Of a stretch of 48,812 bases of DNA, positions 42,168-48,812 are shown piece by piece. The notes under the pieces were generated by a model. It searched no databases. It saw nothing but the letters and a program-made list of their open reading frames with translations, and was not told where the DNA came from. The first letter of the stretch is position 1; the number at the start of each line of letters is the position of its first letter. Both the position numbers and the translations under genes were made by a program. The stretch is from Lachnospiraceae bacterium. GTDB taxonomy: Bacteria; Bacillota; Clostridia; Lachnospirales; Lachnospiraceae. The DNA is taken from contig JAIDOW010000002.1 of assembly GCA_029063085.1 (NCBI GenBank), forward strand, positions 1 to 48,812, written 5' to 3'.

Positions 42168-43013
42168 TTAAAAGCATTGCAGAATCATCCACACATTTTC
42201 AAAATTTCTCTCCTGCAAATCCTGTTTTCTAATATAAAAATAAATGCTTCCACAATCACCAAACATTAATTCATAACCCTCTTTTTCCAAAGTCGATATT
42301 TGAAACAATAATATCCACTCTCTGCTCCGCTCAAGCATTTCCTTCTTTTGTTCCTCTGTGATAGTAGGAATCCCTCCACAGTAAATTCCGTTACACACTT
42401 CCTCACATTCTAACAGCATGGAATTTTGAATAATATCTGCATACCCAAGCAGTTTAGAAATCCCCTCCTCAGGCATTTCATAACCATATAATGCACTTTC
42501 CTCGTCATACTAATCCCATTCCAAATCCGTTACATATTCTGATATCTCTTCATAATACGGCAGATCTGTTTTATTGGAAAACTGCATTTTAAACTCCGGC
42601 AATATACAGTATTCTTCCATATCCTCCGGAAATGCAGCCGTGTGCAAATCCCTGTCAGTATCCACAAAAAACACTCTGGCACATCCCTTATCCTTTGGGT
42701 CAAATCCCCATTTCATCGTGCAAAGCTCATAGAAAAAGTACAGCATCCCGCTATGGGGTAACTGATTATCCTTATCATAACCGGCAATTTCTTCCAGATT
42801 AATCTGCGCAATAAAGGAAAGCGGACGGTTTTTATTGATACCTTCAAAATCAGTTTCTTCATAATACGGCCATACAAAATCCTTTGGCAGATATGGTTTT
42901 CCGCCAAATTTACTTGTGCCAACAGGCAGTTCTTTTTCCGCGGGCGAATAATCTACTGTAATCGCCTCTTTTTTTATCTTATCAAATAACCGCTGGTATC
43001 TTCCCTTTTCCAT
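42168..43013 (-). pseudogene. DUF1963 (YwqG-like) gene interrupted by one in-frame TAG
   Basis: The ATG at 43011-43013 (GAGG six bases upstream) starts a YwqG/DUF1963 protein: SKFGGKPYLPKDFVWPYYEE, then PLSFIAQINLEEIAGYDKDN and SGMLYFFYEL. The frame stops at codon 168 with TAG (42510-42512). Reading on in the same frame gives the expected second half, GYEMPEEGISKLLGYADIIQ through FGDCGSIYFYIRKQDL and VWMILQCF, to a TAA at 42168-42170. Only that stop breaks a normal family length of about 280 residues. The second half has an ATG (42474-42476) but no ribosome binding site. Likely a recent nonsense mutation; a split protein or read-through is less likely. Confidence 0.8.
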
Positions 43014-43052
43014 AGTCCACCTCACTTAGTATTAATCTGGCTCAAGTAATAA

Positions 43053-43409
43053 TTAATCCCATTCAATCTCATCACCCTTATCACGGACAATACTGTATAT
43101 TTCTTCTTCATTTTCTATCAAAGAACATATTAAATCCGCTAGTTTTTGTGCCTTTGCCTCATTCTCGGGTGACACATCATAATAAGCCGCATACATACCT
43201 GCTTCCGGATCTGTATCCAGACCGTCTAACAGTTCCTTTGCATTATTTTCTATATAATAATTCAAAAATGCTTCCCAGTTATAGCCATTCATATATGCAT
43301 CCTCATGAATCTCCTCCATTTTCTCGCCGATGGCAAAGGGCTTTTCTTCTTCAATGTAAAAACATACACTAATATAGTCTTCTGACTTAATTACCTTTAC
43401 ATATTCCAT
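43053..43409 (-). CDS. Imm51-like immunity protein
   Basis: A 118-residue acidic protein. It reads MEYVKVIKSEDYISVCFYIE, then DAYMNGYNWEAFLNYYIENN, PEAGMYAAYY and an end RDKGDEIEWD, a layout I associate with the Imm51 immunity family of polymorphic toxin systems; this is from memory. GGAGG lies eight bases before the ATG at 43407-43409. No toxin gene is present, so if it is an immunity gene it is an orphan. It is the first gene after the palindromic gap and 40 bases before the broken DUF1963 gene. Confidence 0.65.
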   Translation of the reverse strand: MEYVKVIKSEDYISVCFYIEEEKPFAIGEKMEEIHEDAYMNGYNWEAFLNYYIENNAKELLDGLDTDPEAGMYAAYYDVSPENEAKAQKLADLICSLIENEEEIYSIVRDKGDEIEWD

Positions 43410-43496
43410 AATAAATTCCTCCCATAAAATATAACTAATTTTGCTTTGTAAATACACTGCCATTGCTTTAGAGATACACTCTTATTTTGTTAAAAG

Positions 43497-43627
43497 ATTA
43501 TTATATCATATGTCACCAATTATCGAAGAAAATTGATGACCTGATTGCGCATCAGCGCAATTTATTATATCATGAGCATTGCTCATGATCAGCTTCAGGA
43601 AAATCACCCTTGTAAGCAAGTGATTTT
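43497..43627. repeat. Cluster of palindromes and a 12-bp direct repeat upstream of the Imm51-like gene
   Basis: In the 318-base gene-free gap there are three consecutive dyads: a 7-bp stem with 4-base loop (43544-43561), a 21-base palindrome (43569-43589, 10-base arms) and an 8-bp stem (43600-43607 with 43620-43627). A 12-base sequence TTATTATATCAT (43498-43509 and 43562-43573) occurs twice, 64 bases apart. It looks like a small repeat element or a complex regulatory region. The rest of the gap is plain A/T-rich DNA. Confidence 0.65.
43500..43508 (-). promoter_or_regulatory. Candidate extended -10 promoter for the Imm51-like gene
   Basis: Minus-strand TGATATAAT (43500-43508) is an extended -10 without a good -35. 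An identical copy lies at 43564-43572 in the second direct repeat, so two starts are possible. Confidence 0.45.
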
Positions 43628-43666
43628 TCTTCATTATATCCCATTCTGGGTATAGATTCCATTCAA

Positions 43667-43703
43667 AAATGCAAAAAACGGCAACTTTTCGTTACCGTTT
43701 TTT
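43667..43703 (-). terminator. Intrinsic terminator after aroF
   Basis: A 13-base-pair stem (43691-43703 with 43673-43685, one mismatch or wobble) with a short loop runs into TTTTTT on the minus strand, 25 bases after the aroF stop. Confidence 0.87.
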
Positions 43704-43727
43704 TAATCCTGTCTATAAAACTAAAAT

Positions 43728-44759
43728 CTATAAAAGTTCTGCCATCTCCAACAACAGGCGTTCCGATTTTTCCCATCCAAGACATGCATCCGTAATGGAT
43801 TTTCCATAGCATCCTGCTCCGATTGCCTGATTACCATCTTCAATATAAGATTCTACCATGACGCCTTTCACAAGCTTTGCCACTTCATCGCTATGGCGCA
43901 TACTGTGAAGGATTTCCTTTACAATACGTGGCTGTTCTGCCCATTTTTTACCGGAATTATTATGATTTGCATCTACGATCACTGCGGGATTTTTCAGCGT
44001 TGAAAACTTCTCATATGCCTCATGCAATAAAATCAAATCCTCATAATGGTAATTGGGCATAGATACACCATGTCTATTCAAAGAACCTCTTAAAATGCAG
44101 TGCGTAAGCGGATTGCCGTCTGATTTCACTTCCCAGCCAGCTGTCATAAAAGTATGCTTCGACTGACCGGCAATACAGGAATTCATCATAACAGAATAAT
44201 CTCCTGAGGTCGGATTTTTCATTCCAACCGGTACATCAATCCCCGAAGCTGTCAGACGATGGGACTGGTTTTCCACAGAGCGGGCACCAATCGCAACATA
44301 GGATAAAATATCTGACATATATGGCCAGTTATCCGAATAAAGCATCTCATCTGCCGCAGTCAGTCCTGTCTGTGCAATGGCATCAATATGCATTTTACGG
44401 ATTGCTTTTAAGCCTTCAATAAAATTGGGCTTTTCCTCCGGGTTAGGCTGATGCAGCATTCCCTTATAACCAGAACCGTTGGTTCTCGGCTTATTTGTAT
44501 AAATTCTCGGAATGATTACAATCTTGTCTTTCACTTTCTCCTGAACCTTTGCAAGCCGGCTGATATAATCAAGCACTGCCTCTTCATTATCTGCTGAACA
44601 TGGTCCGATGATCGCCAAGAACTTATCCGATTCACCCGTAAATACTTTGGCAATTTCAGCATCTCTTTCCTCTTTTACTTTAACTAACTCCTCACTCATA
44701 GGAAATAATTCCTTAATCTCCTCTGCGGAAGGTACCTGCGAAATATAATGTAGACCCAT
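43728..44759 (-). CDS. aroF: 3-deoxy-7-phosphoheptulonate (DAHP) synthase, class I (AroFGH type)
   Basis: A 343-residue enzyme that condenses PEP and erythrose-4-phosphate, the first step of the shikimate pathway. Family motifs are IIGPCSADNEEAVLDY, RIYTNKPRTNGSGYKG, GARSVENQSHR, GMKNPTSGD, and VDANHNNSGKK, of the E. coli AroG type. The N-terminal extension typical of feedback-controlled AroG is present, but which aromatic amino acid inhibits it cannot be told. It has its own promoter and terminator, so it is monocistronic and not in an aro cluster. Confidence 0.96.
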   Translation of the reverse strand: MGLHYISQVPSAEEIKELFPMSEELVKVKEERDAEIAKVFTGESDKFLAIIGPCSADNEEAVLDYISRLAKVQEKVKDKIVIIPRIYTNKPRTNGSGYKGMLHQPNPEEKPNFIEGLKAIRKMHIDAIAQTGLTAADEMLYSDNWPYMSDILSYVAIGARSVENQSHRLTASGIDVPVGMKNPTSGDYSVMMNSCIAGQSKHTFMTAGWEVKSDGNPLTHCILRGSLNRHGVSMPNYHYEDLILLHEAYEKFSTLKNPAVIVDANHNNSGKKWAEQPRIVKEILHSMRHSDEVAKLVKGVMVESYIEDGNQAIGAGCYGKSITDACLGWEKSERLLLEMAELL

Positions 44760-44894
44760 ATTCCTAATCTCCTTTTGTATGATATATTGACTCTGAATTT
44801 TCTCCCAAAATGGCTGCCTCTCCTGCTATAAAAATCCACAAAAAGCAAACTTTCTTAAATTAACAGTAGACTTTACCATATAACCACGTTTGAT

Positions 44895-44923
44895 AGTTTA
44901 GCACGTTGAAGTAGAAAAGTCAA
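44895..44923 (-). promoter_or_regulatory. Sigma-A promoter for aroF
   Basis: Minus-strand TTGACT (44918-44923) and TAAACT (44895-44900) are spaced by 17 bases; the -35 overlaps the end of the upstream carboxypeptidase gene. The repeat AACGTG flanks the -10 on both sides. The leader is about 130 bases and shows no T-box. Confidence 0.75.
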
Positions 44924-46230
44924 CCTCCATTTAGCAGAAAATATTTAGTCAAAACATTTTTTAATATATAGGAATATGTAATTTTTGTATGCCCTTCCCT
45001 GGAATAAAGCGGAATAATCTTATAGACCTCATCATTTACCTTAATCGTCATTTTTCCCACAGTAGATTCCTTTTTTACCGGTGCCTGAAGCCTTGTCGGC
45101 AGTTCAATATCAAAACTTACGCTCTCATCCTCCCGCAGCAGAAGTGCTACAGAATCCTTTGTATAAGGCGTGACGGTTCCGCCTTCTATACTGTCTGTAA
45201 CTGGTATTTGCTGAAAAGCCGTATCCTTTGCCAGAATCTCTTTGAGATTATACTGACTCATACCGTAATTCATCAGATTCGTTGTATCCTTCCATTTATA
45301 TGTCTTATGCGGCGGCCAGCCACATGCAAGCACGACACTGACAAAACGCTTATTATCCCTGTTTGCAGCACCAACAAAACAATATCCGGCTTTTCCTGTA
45401 AATCCGGTTTTAATACCAATCGCACCTTCATAAGACGTGAGAAACCGGTCTTTATTATTCACGGTAAAACTTCTTCCGCTGCTTTGTTCATGAAAGGAAT
45501 AAGAAGGTGTCTGAATAATCTGTAAAAATGCTTCATTTTCTATCGCATAGCTGGAGATTAATGCCAGATCATAAGCCGTCGTATAATGATTGTCTGCATC
45601 CAGACCATTAGGTGTCACAAAATTTGTATTATGTGCCCCCAGTTCTTTTGCCTTTTCATTCATCATTGCTGCAAATCCTTCCACACTCCCACCAATATGT
45701 TCCGCAATGGCAACGGCTGTATCATTATGGGATTCCAGCATTAGAGAATACAATAGATCACAAAGTCTGTACTGCTCTCCTTTTTTCATATTAAGCTGGA
45801 CATCCGGCATGGAAGCTGCGTAAGAAGAAACAGTTACAATATCTTCCAGATTCCCATTTTCCAACGCTATTAACAGTGTCATAATTTTTGTGGTACTCGC
45901 CATAGGCACCTGTTCATAACCCGATTTTTCATATAAAACCCGTCGGTTAGATGCATCCATTAAAAGAGCATATCCAGCATAGAGATTTGAAGGGGAAACC
46001 GTTTCTCCTGTCGTTTGGATCCATTCATCCCCCAATACCAAATGATAGGAATTGATCTCACTTTTGTTTCTATACTCTATCCGTTTTTCTCCCTCGTTCA
46101 GAATCACGCATGACAATGCCAGAAATACTGCAAAACTCCATAGAAAAAAAGGTCTCTTTAAATATTTGTCTATCAGCTCGCCTCTTTTTTCTAATCTATG
46201 TATCGTTGAAGAGCAATTAAAAAATGACAT
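44920..46230 (-). CDS. D-alanyl-D-alanine carboxypeptidase, second copy
   Basis: A 436-residue peptidase S11 with an N-terminal membrane anchor (about residues 27-45) instead of a clear cleaved signal. Active-site motifs are ASTTK (Ser112, Lys115), SHN (167-169, His in place of the common Ala/Gly) and KTG (274-276). It is about 7.7 kb from the other DacF-like gene. The scpA-scpB-dacF order matches the Bacillus dacF region, so this copy may be the positional equivalent of dacF. The ribosome binding site is weak (GTGTGG). Confidence 0.92.
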   Translation of the reverse strand: MSFFNCSSTIHRLEKRGELIDKYLKRPFFLWSFAVFLALSCVILNEGEKRIEYRNKSEINSYHLVLGDEWIQTTGETVSPSNLYAGYALLMDASNRRVLYEKSGYEQVPMASTTKIMTLLIALENGNLEDIVTVSSYAASMPDVQLNMKKGEQYRLCDLLYSLMLESHNDTAVAIAEHIGGSVEGFAAMMNEKAKELGAHNTNFVTPNGLDADNHYTTAYDLALISSYAIENEAFLQIIQTPSYSFHEQSSGRSFTVNNKDRFLTSYEGAIGIKTGFTGKAGYCFVGAANRDNKRFVSVVLACGWPPHKTYKWKDTTNLMNYGMSQYNLKEILAKDTAFQQIPVTDSIEGGTVTPYTKDSVALLLREDESVSFDIELPTRLQAPVKKESTVGKMTIKVNDEVYKIIPLYSREGHTKITYSYILKNVLTKYFLLNGG

Positions 46231-46292
46231 ATTTCCACACTTGTACCTTGTTGATACAAGTATATGAAACTGTCATTCAAATTATTAAAACT

Positions 46293-46799
46293 TTATCCAA
46301 ATAATACTCCAAGTAATCCATATGAAATACAGGACATAATCACTGTAGCCAGCATAATCCCTACACATACGGCAGCAATCGCCTTCTTAAAATCAATATT
46401 TAAAAGTGCAGCAATCAGAGAACCTGTCCATGCCCCTGTACCAGGTAAAGGAATCCCTACAAATAATACAAGTCCCCAGAATTCATATTTTTCAATCCTG
46501 TCTTTTTTATTCATTGCCTTGTTTTCAAACCATACTGCAATTTTTCCAAGCTTTTCAAATTTTTTCATCCAGTTAAATATCGCTTTAATAAATAATAAAA
46601 TAAAGGGTACCGGAATGAAATTACCAATAATACATATTGGTATCGCTCTCAAAATCGGTACATTTAAAAGTGCCGGTGAGGCTGCCAGCAGACCACCTCT
46701 TAATTCCAGAATCGGAACCATTGAAATCAGAAATATGATCACCTCATTGGAAACCTTTCCCATTAAATTTTCTGTTACCCAGAGTACTAAATCTTCCAT
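46293..46799 (-). CDS. Small multidrug export-like membrane protein (COG2426)
   Basis: A 168-residue integral membrane protein of the Sm_multidrug_ex family with about four hydrophobic segments. The motifs MVPILELRGGLLAA and VLFVGIPLPGTGAWTGSLIAA are family hallmarks of COG2426. The transport function is a family name, not shown. It lies between scpB and the carboxypeptidase gene. Confidence 0.88.
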   Translation of the reverse strand: MEDLVLWVTENLMGKVSNEVIIFLISMVPILELRGGLLAASPALLNVPILRAIPICIIGNFIPVPFILLFIKAIFNWMKKFEKLGKIAVWFENKAMNKKDRIEKYEFWGLVLFVGIPLPGTGAWTGSLIAALLNIDFKKAIAAVCVGIMLATVIMSCISYGLLGVLFG

Positions 46800-46846
46800 G
46801 CTTTTCTCCTATATTAATTGATTTTCCTTTAATAACTACTCTTGCA

Positions 46847-47431
46847 TTAATCCTTCACCGGATCAAAGGTTAACTGTGCTTCCTCCATTGCCTGTTGCTT
46901 AAAATCCTCAATCTTATCCGGTGTGATAATCGGAAGTTCATCCGTTGACTGTACACCAAAACTTCTTAAGAAGTCATCAGTGGTTCCAAACAAGATCGGC
47001 CTTCCCACTGCGTCCAGCCTTCCCACTTCATGTATCAGATTATATTCTACCAGTTTATTTACTGCATGTACGCAGGATACCCCACGAATAGCTTCTATCT
47101 CCTGTCGGGTAATCGGCTGTTTGTACGCCACAATAGAAAGTGTTTCCAGTAATACATCTGTCAGCACATGTTTTCTTGGAATATTGACCACCTTTATCAA
47201 AGTATCATAATAATCTGCTTTCGTACACATCTGAAAGGAATTCTCAATTTCAATAATCCGTATTCCCCGGTCTGTGCTGTCATACTTATCCATCATATTA
47301 TGTACAATTTTAATAACGGTATCCGTGTCTAATTCCAAAGCCTGGGCAAGCCGTTCCCTGTCCACGGCTTCTCCTACCGAAAACAGCACCGCCTCAATTT
47401 TTCCCTCTATCACTTTAATATCCTGTTCCAT
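46847..47431 (-). CDS. scpB: Segregation and condensation protein B
   Basis: A 194-residue winged-helix kleisin partner that binds ScpA and SMC to form the bacterial condensin. It opens with KVIEGKIEAVLFSVGEAVDR and has LETLSIVAYKQPITRQEIEA, then GVSCVHAVNKLVEYNLIHEV and a PILFGTTDDFLRSFG segment, all typical. It begins three bases after the scpA stop. Confidence 0.97.
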   Translation of the reverse strand: MEQDIKVIEGKIEAVLFSVGEAVDRERLAQALELDTDTVIKIVHNMMDKYDSTDRGIRIIEIENSFQMCTKADYYDTLIKVVNIPRKHVLTDVLLETLSIVAYKQPITRQEIEAIRGVSCVHAVNKLVEYNLIHEVGRLDAVGRPILFGTTDDFLRSFGVQSTDELPIITPDKIEDFKQQAMEEAQLTFDPVKD

Positions 47432-47434
47432 ATC

Positions 47435-48196
47435 CTACTCCTGTATCTCAATCTCATCTAAAGAATCAATTACGATATCCCCAAAGATTTCTTCCTGTCT
47501 GATAGTGATTGCTCCAATCTTCATTAGCTCCAGCACAGACATAAATGTAATGATAATATTCATTCTGGTTGGCTGGGATTCTAACAATGTACGGAAACTG
47601 ATCCCCTTTAATCCCCTGACTTCTTCCCTGACCTGCACCATCCTGTCTTCTATATTAATCTCTTCTTTTTCAATCGTACCAAATTTGGATCGGATCGGAT
47701 CAATTTTATCAACCTGCTTACGCATGATAGATTTGAAAATATCATTCAGCATATTTAATGTCATGCCATCCACCAAATCTGCCGGATCAATCTCTTCCTT
47801 ATAAGCGGCAACCTCCCTTGGAATCGTTGGCTTCTTGTAGAAATTATGAGAAGCATCCAGCTCCATATCCTTAAGCTCTAATGCCGCATATTTATACATT
47901 TTATATTCCAGCAGACGTCTTACCAGTTCTGCCCTTGGATCGTCCTCTTCTTCCTCTTCAGTCACTTCCTTTGGAAGCAGCATTTTGGACTTAATCTGAA
48001 TTAAAGTTGCTGCCATCACTAAGAACTCACTCATGACATCCATATCATTTTCCTGCATCTGTTCCACATATTCCAAATACTGTTCCGTAATCTCCACAAT
48101 TGGAATATCATAAATGTCTACCTTATTCTTTTCGATTAAATGTAACAGCAAGTCGAGTGGACCCTCAAAAACTTGCAGCCTGTACTCAATTCCCAT
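47435..48196 (-). CDS. scpA: Segregation and condensation protein A
   Basis: A 253-residue kleisin that links SMC heads. It begins MGIEYRLQVFEGPLDLLLHL, followed by KVDIYDIPIVEITEQYLEYV and an FLVMAATLIQIKSKMLLPKE segment; the C-terminal winged helix includes FMSVLELMKIGAITIRQEE. Together with ScpB it acts in chromosome segregation. The ATG at 48196 has an AAGGA about 16 bases upstream, longer than usual. A good promoter (48255-48283) and an 8-bp leader hairpin lie before it. Confidence 0.97.
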   Translation of the reverse strand: MGIEYRLQVFEGPLDLLLHLIEKNKVDIYDIPIVEITEQYLEYVEQMQENDMDVMSEFLVMAATLIQIKSKMLLPKEVTEEEEEDDPRAELVRRLLEYKMYKYAALELKDMELDASHNFYKKPTIPREVAAYKEEIDPADLVDGMTLNMLNDIFKSIMRKQVDKIDPIRSKFGTIEKEEINIEDRMVQVREEVRGLKGISFRTLLESQPTRMNIIITFMSVLELMKIGAITIRQEEIFGDIVIDSLDEIEIQE

Positions 48197-48254
48197 GTAT
48201 GTTCATTCTATCCTTAACACAATAATAAGCCGTTCCTTTCAAAACGACTTATAC

Positions 48255-48283
48255 ATTATATAACAACCCCCAAAAAAAGGCAA
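48255..48283 (-). promoter_or_regulatory. Sigma-A promoter for scpA-scpB
   Basis: Minus-strand TTGCCT (48278-48283) and TATAAT (48255-48260) are spaced by 17 bases. Just upstream lies a perfect 14-base A/T palindrome (48283-48296). Confidence 0.72.
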
Positions 48284-48291
48284 ATTTAATT

Positions 48292-48564
48292 AAATTCTTG
48301 TTTAGCTTACTAAGAGGGACGCTTCCATGGTGGGTGATGGCGGACGCAGGAATCTATGGATATAGGGTTCTACGAAAGACGCGTTTGCACTCAATATTCC
48401 AACGTAACGGTACATAAGAGGCTATCCTGCAAGCAGGCTACCCTCTAAGTACCGACGTTTCCACAAGGTCTTTCTTAAGAACCCTATATCCATAGATTCC
48501 TGCTGTTCTCTGATACAATAAAACCACCATGGAAGCTGTTTCTTGGCTAAATGAACAAGAATTT
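48292..48564. repeat. 273-bp nested inverted repeat, possible structured RNA or mobile element
   Basis: This gene-free stretch can fold almost end to end. Arms are an outer pair of 11 bases (AAATTCTTGTT at 48292-48302 with 48554-48564), a perfect 13-base pair (48321-48333 with 48524-48536), a perfect 26-base pair (48346-48371 with 48478-48503), a 7-base pair (48374-48380 with 48468-48474), a 6-base pair (48408-48413 with 48449-48454) and an apical hairpin. There is no reading frame of note. It could be a hairpin RNA, a MITE-like element or a retron-type msd; orientation is unknown. Confidence 0.8.
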
Positions 48565-48812
48565 CTGCCCTGCGGGCGGCACGGCTGGTACTATGTGACC
48601 AGTTAGCTATTGGACTTTAAAATATTATTTATTACTATCCGGTAAGAAAATCAATATTGGATAAGAGACTATCTTCCGCCCAGAACAAATATCCCCTACC
48701 CCGCCGGAGGCGTATAAATTCTTGTATTGATTCTGCCAGAAAACAGCTTTCAACATGAGCCTTTGAAAAGTCTAAGCTGTGGGGAAATACTTTGCTGTTT
48801 CTCGGTAGGACT
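48565..48812. other. Gene-free, hairpin-rich DNA continuing to the right edge
   Basis: No coding frame is seen. Small dyads recur: a CTGGT/ACCAG hairpin (48585-48602), CGCC/GGCG (48702-48712) and a two-part stem (48743-48749 with 48774-48780, enclosing 48748-48753 with 48763-48768). A further copy of the AAATTCTTGT end sequence of the neighbouring element lies near 48717. This suggests the structured block extends beyond the window. Confidence 0.45.

Noticed and set aside
42510-42512. TAG as a pyrrolysine or recoded codon
   Set aside because: No pyl genes or downstream insertion element are seen and DUF1963 proteins are not known to use it; a nonsense mutation is simpler.
44760-44894. Possible aromatic amino acid riboswitch or T-box before aroF
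   Set aside because: About 130 bases with no T-box core, no paired terminator and no strong hairpin.
46264-46821. A 185-residue plus-strand frame opposite the COG2426 gene
   Set aside because: It fully overlaps a recognised membrane protein on the other strand and shows no motif.
47274-47804. A 176-residue plus-strand frame opposite scpA/scpB
   Set aside because: Antisense of two well-recognised genes; Ser/Ile-rich low-complexity translation.
48292-48812. RNase P RNA, tmRNA, 6S, SRP RNA or a group II intron
   Set aside because: None of the conserved core sequences of these RNAs, nor a domain V-like hairpin, could be found on either strand.

Overview
This 48.8 kb window looks like a low-GC Gram-positive (Firmicutes) chromosome, most likely a Clostridia of the Lachnospiraceae type. 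The evidence is the strong AGGAGG-type ribosome binding sites, A/T-rich consensus promoters, endospore genes (yqfC, yqfD), the HisZ/short-HisG form of ATP phosphoribosyltransferase, RecU, ScpA/ScpB and a RelQ-type alarmone synthetase. I cannot name a genus from sequence alone. Every credible gene lies on the minus strand, so transcription runs from high to low coordinates. The region is core-genome-like, with one small accessory patch (about 41.4-43.6 kb) and one unexplained structured non-coding block at the right edge.

Layout in transcription order (right to left). 48.8-48.2 kb is non-coding and dominated by a 273-bp nested inverted repeat. 48.2-43.7 kb carries scpA-scpB, a small-multidrug-export-type membrane protein, a D-Ala-D-Ala carboxypeptidase and a DAHP synthase (aroF) with its own promoter and terminator. 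43.7-41.3 kb is an accessory patch: palindrome-rich DNA, an Imm51-like gene, a DUF1963/YwqG-like gene broken by one in-frame TAG, and an unknown gene. 41.3-30.05 kb is a methyltransferase, a class II Fic protein, deoB, pdp, dacF, a metallophosphoesterase, an L,D-transpeptidase with a 200-residue charged cytoplasmic tail, punA, an amidohydrolase and an M23 peptidase, i.e. nucleoside salvage mixed with cell-wall genes. 29.9-25.3 kb is relQ-like, an rRNA m5C methyltransferase, an SDR oxidoreductase, a pseudouridine synthase and recU. Then follow trpS and a trigger-factor-like lipoprotein.

22.7-16.98 kb is a partial histidine operon, hisZ-hisG-hisD then hisB-hisIE, driven by a near-consensus promoter with dyad sequences and a structured leader that is not a T-box. 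An intrinsic terminator sits between hisD and hisB. The last gene is an unusual fusion in which a degenerate HisF-like barrel precedes HisI and HisE. A 51-codon membrane miniprotein and alaS follow. No hisA, hisH, hisF or hisC gene is present here.

13.5-0 kb holds an aldolase-domain gene with a structured leader, rpsU, the yqfC-yqfD-phoH group behind a sigma-E-like promoter, ybeY-yerB, cdd, a hybrid histidine kinase, a BofC-like membrane protein, two flavoproteins, a DUF896 protein, 5-formyl-THF cyclo-ligase and the first 54 codons of proA.

The strongest second-look items are the 48.29-48.56 kb hairpin block, the HisF-like/HisIE fusion, the his promoter and leader architecture, the terminator that contains the M23 gene's ribosome binding site, and the TAG-interrupted DUF1963 gene. 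I found no CRISPR array, tRNA, rRNA, transposase or phage gene.
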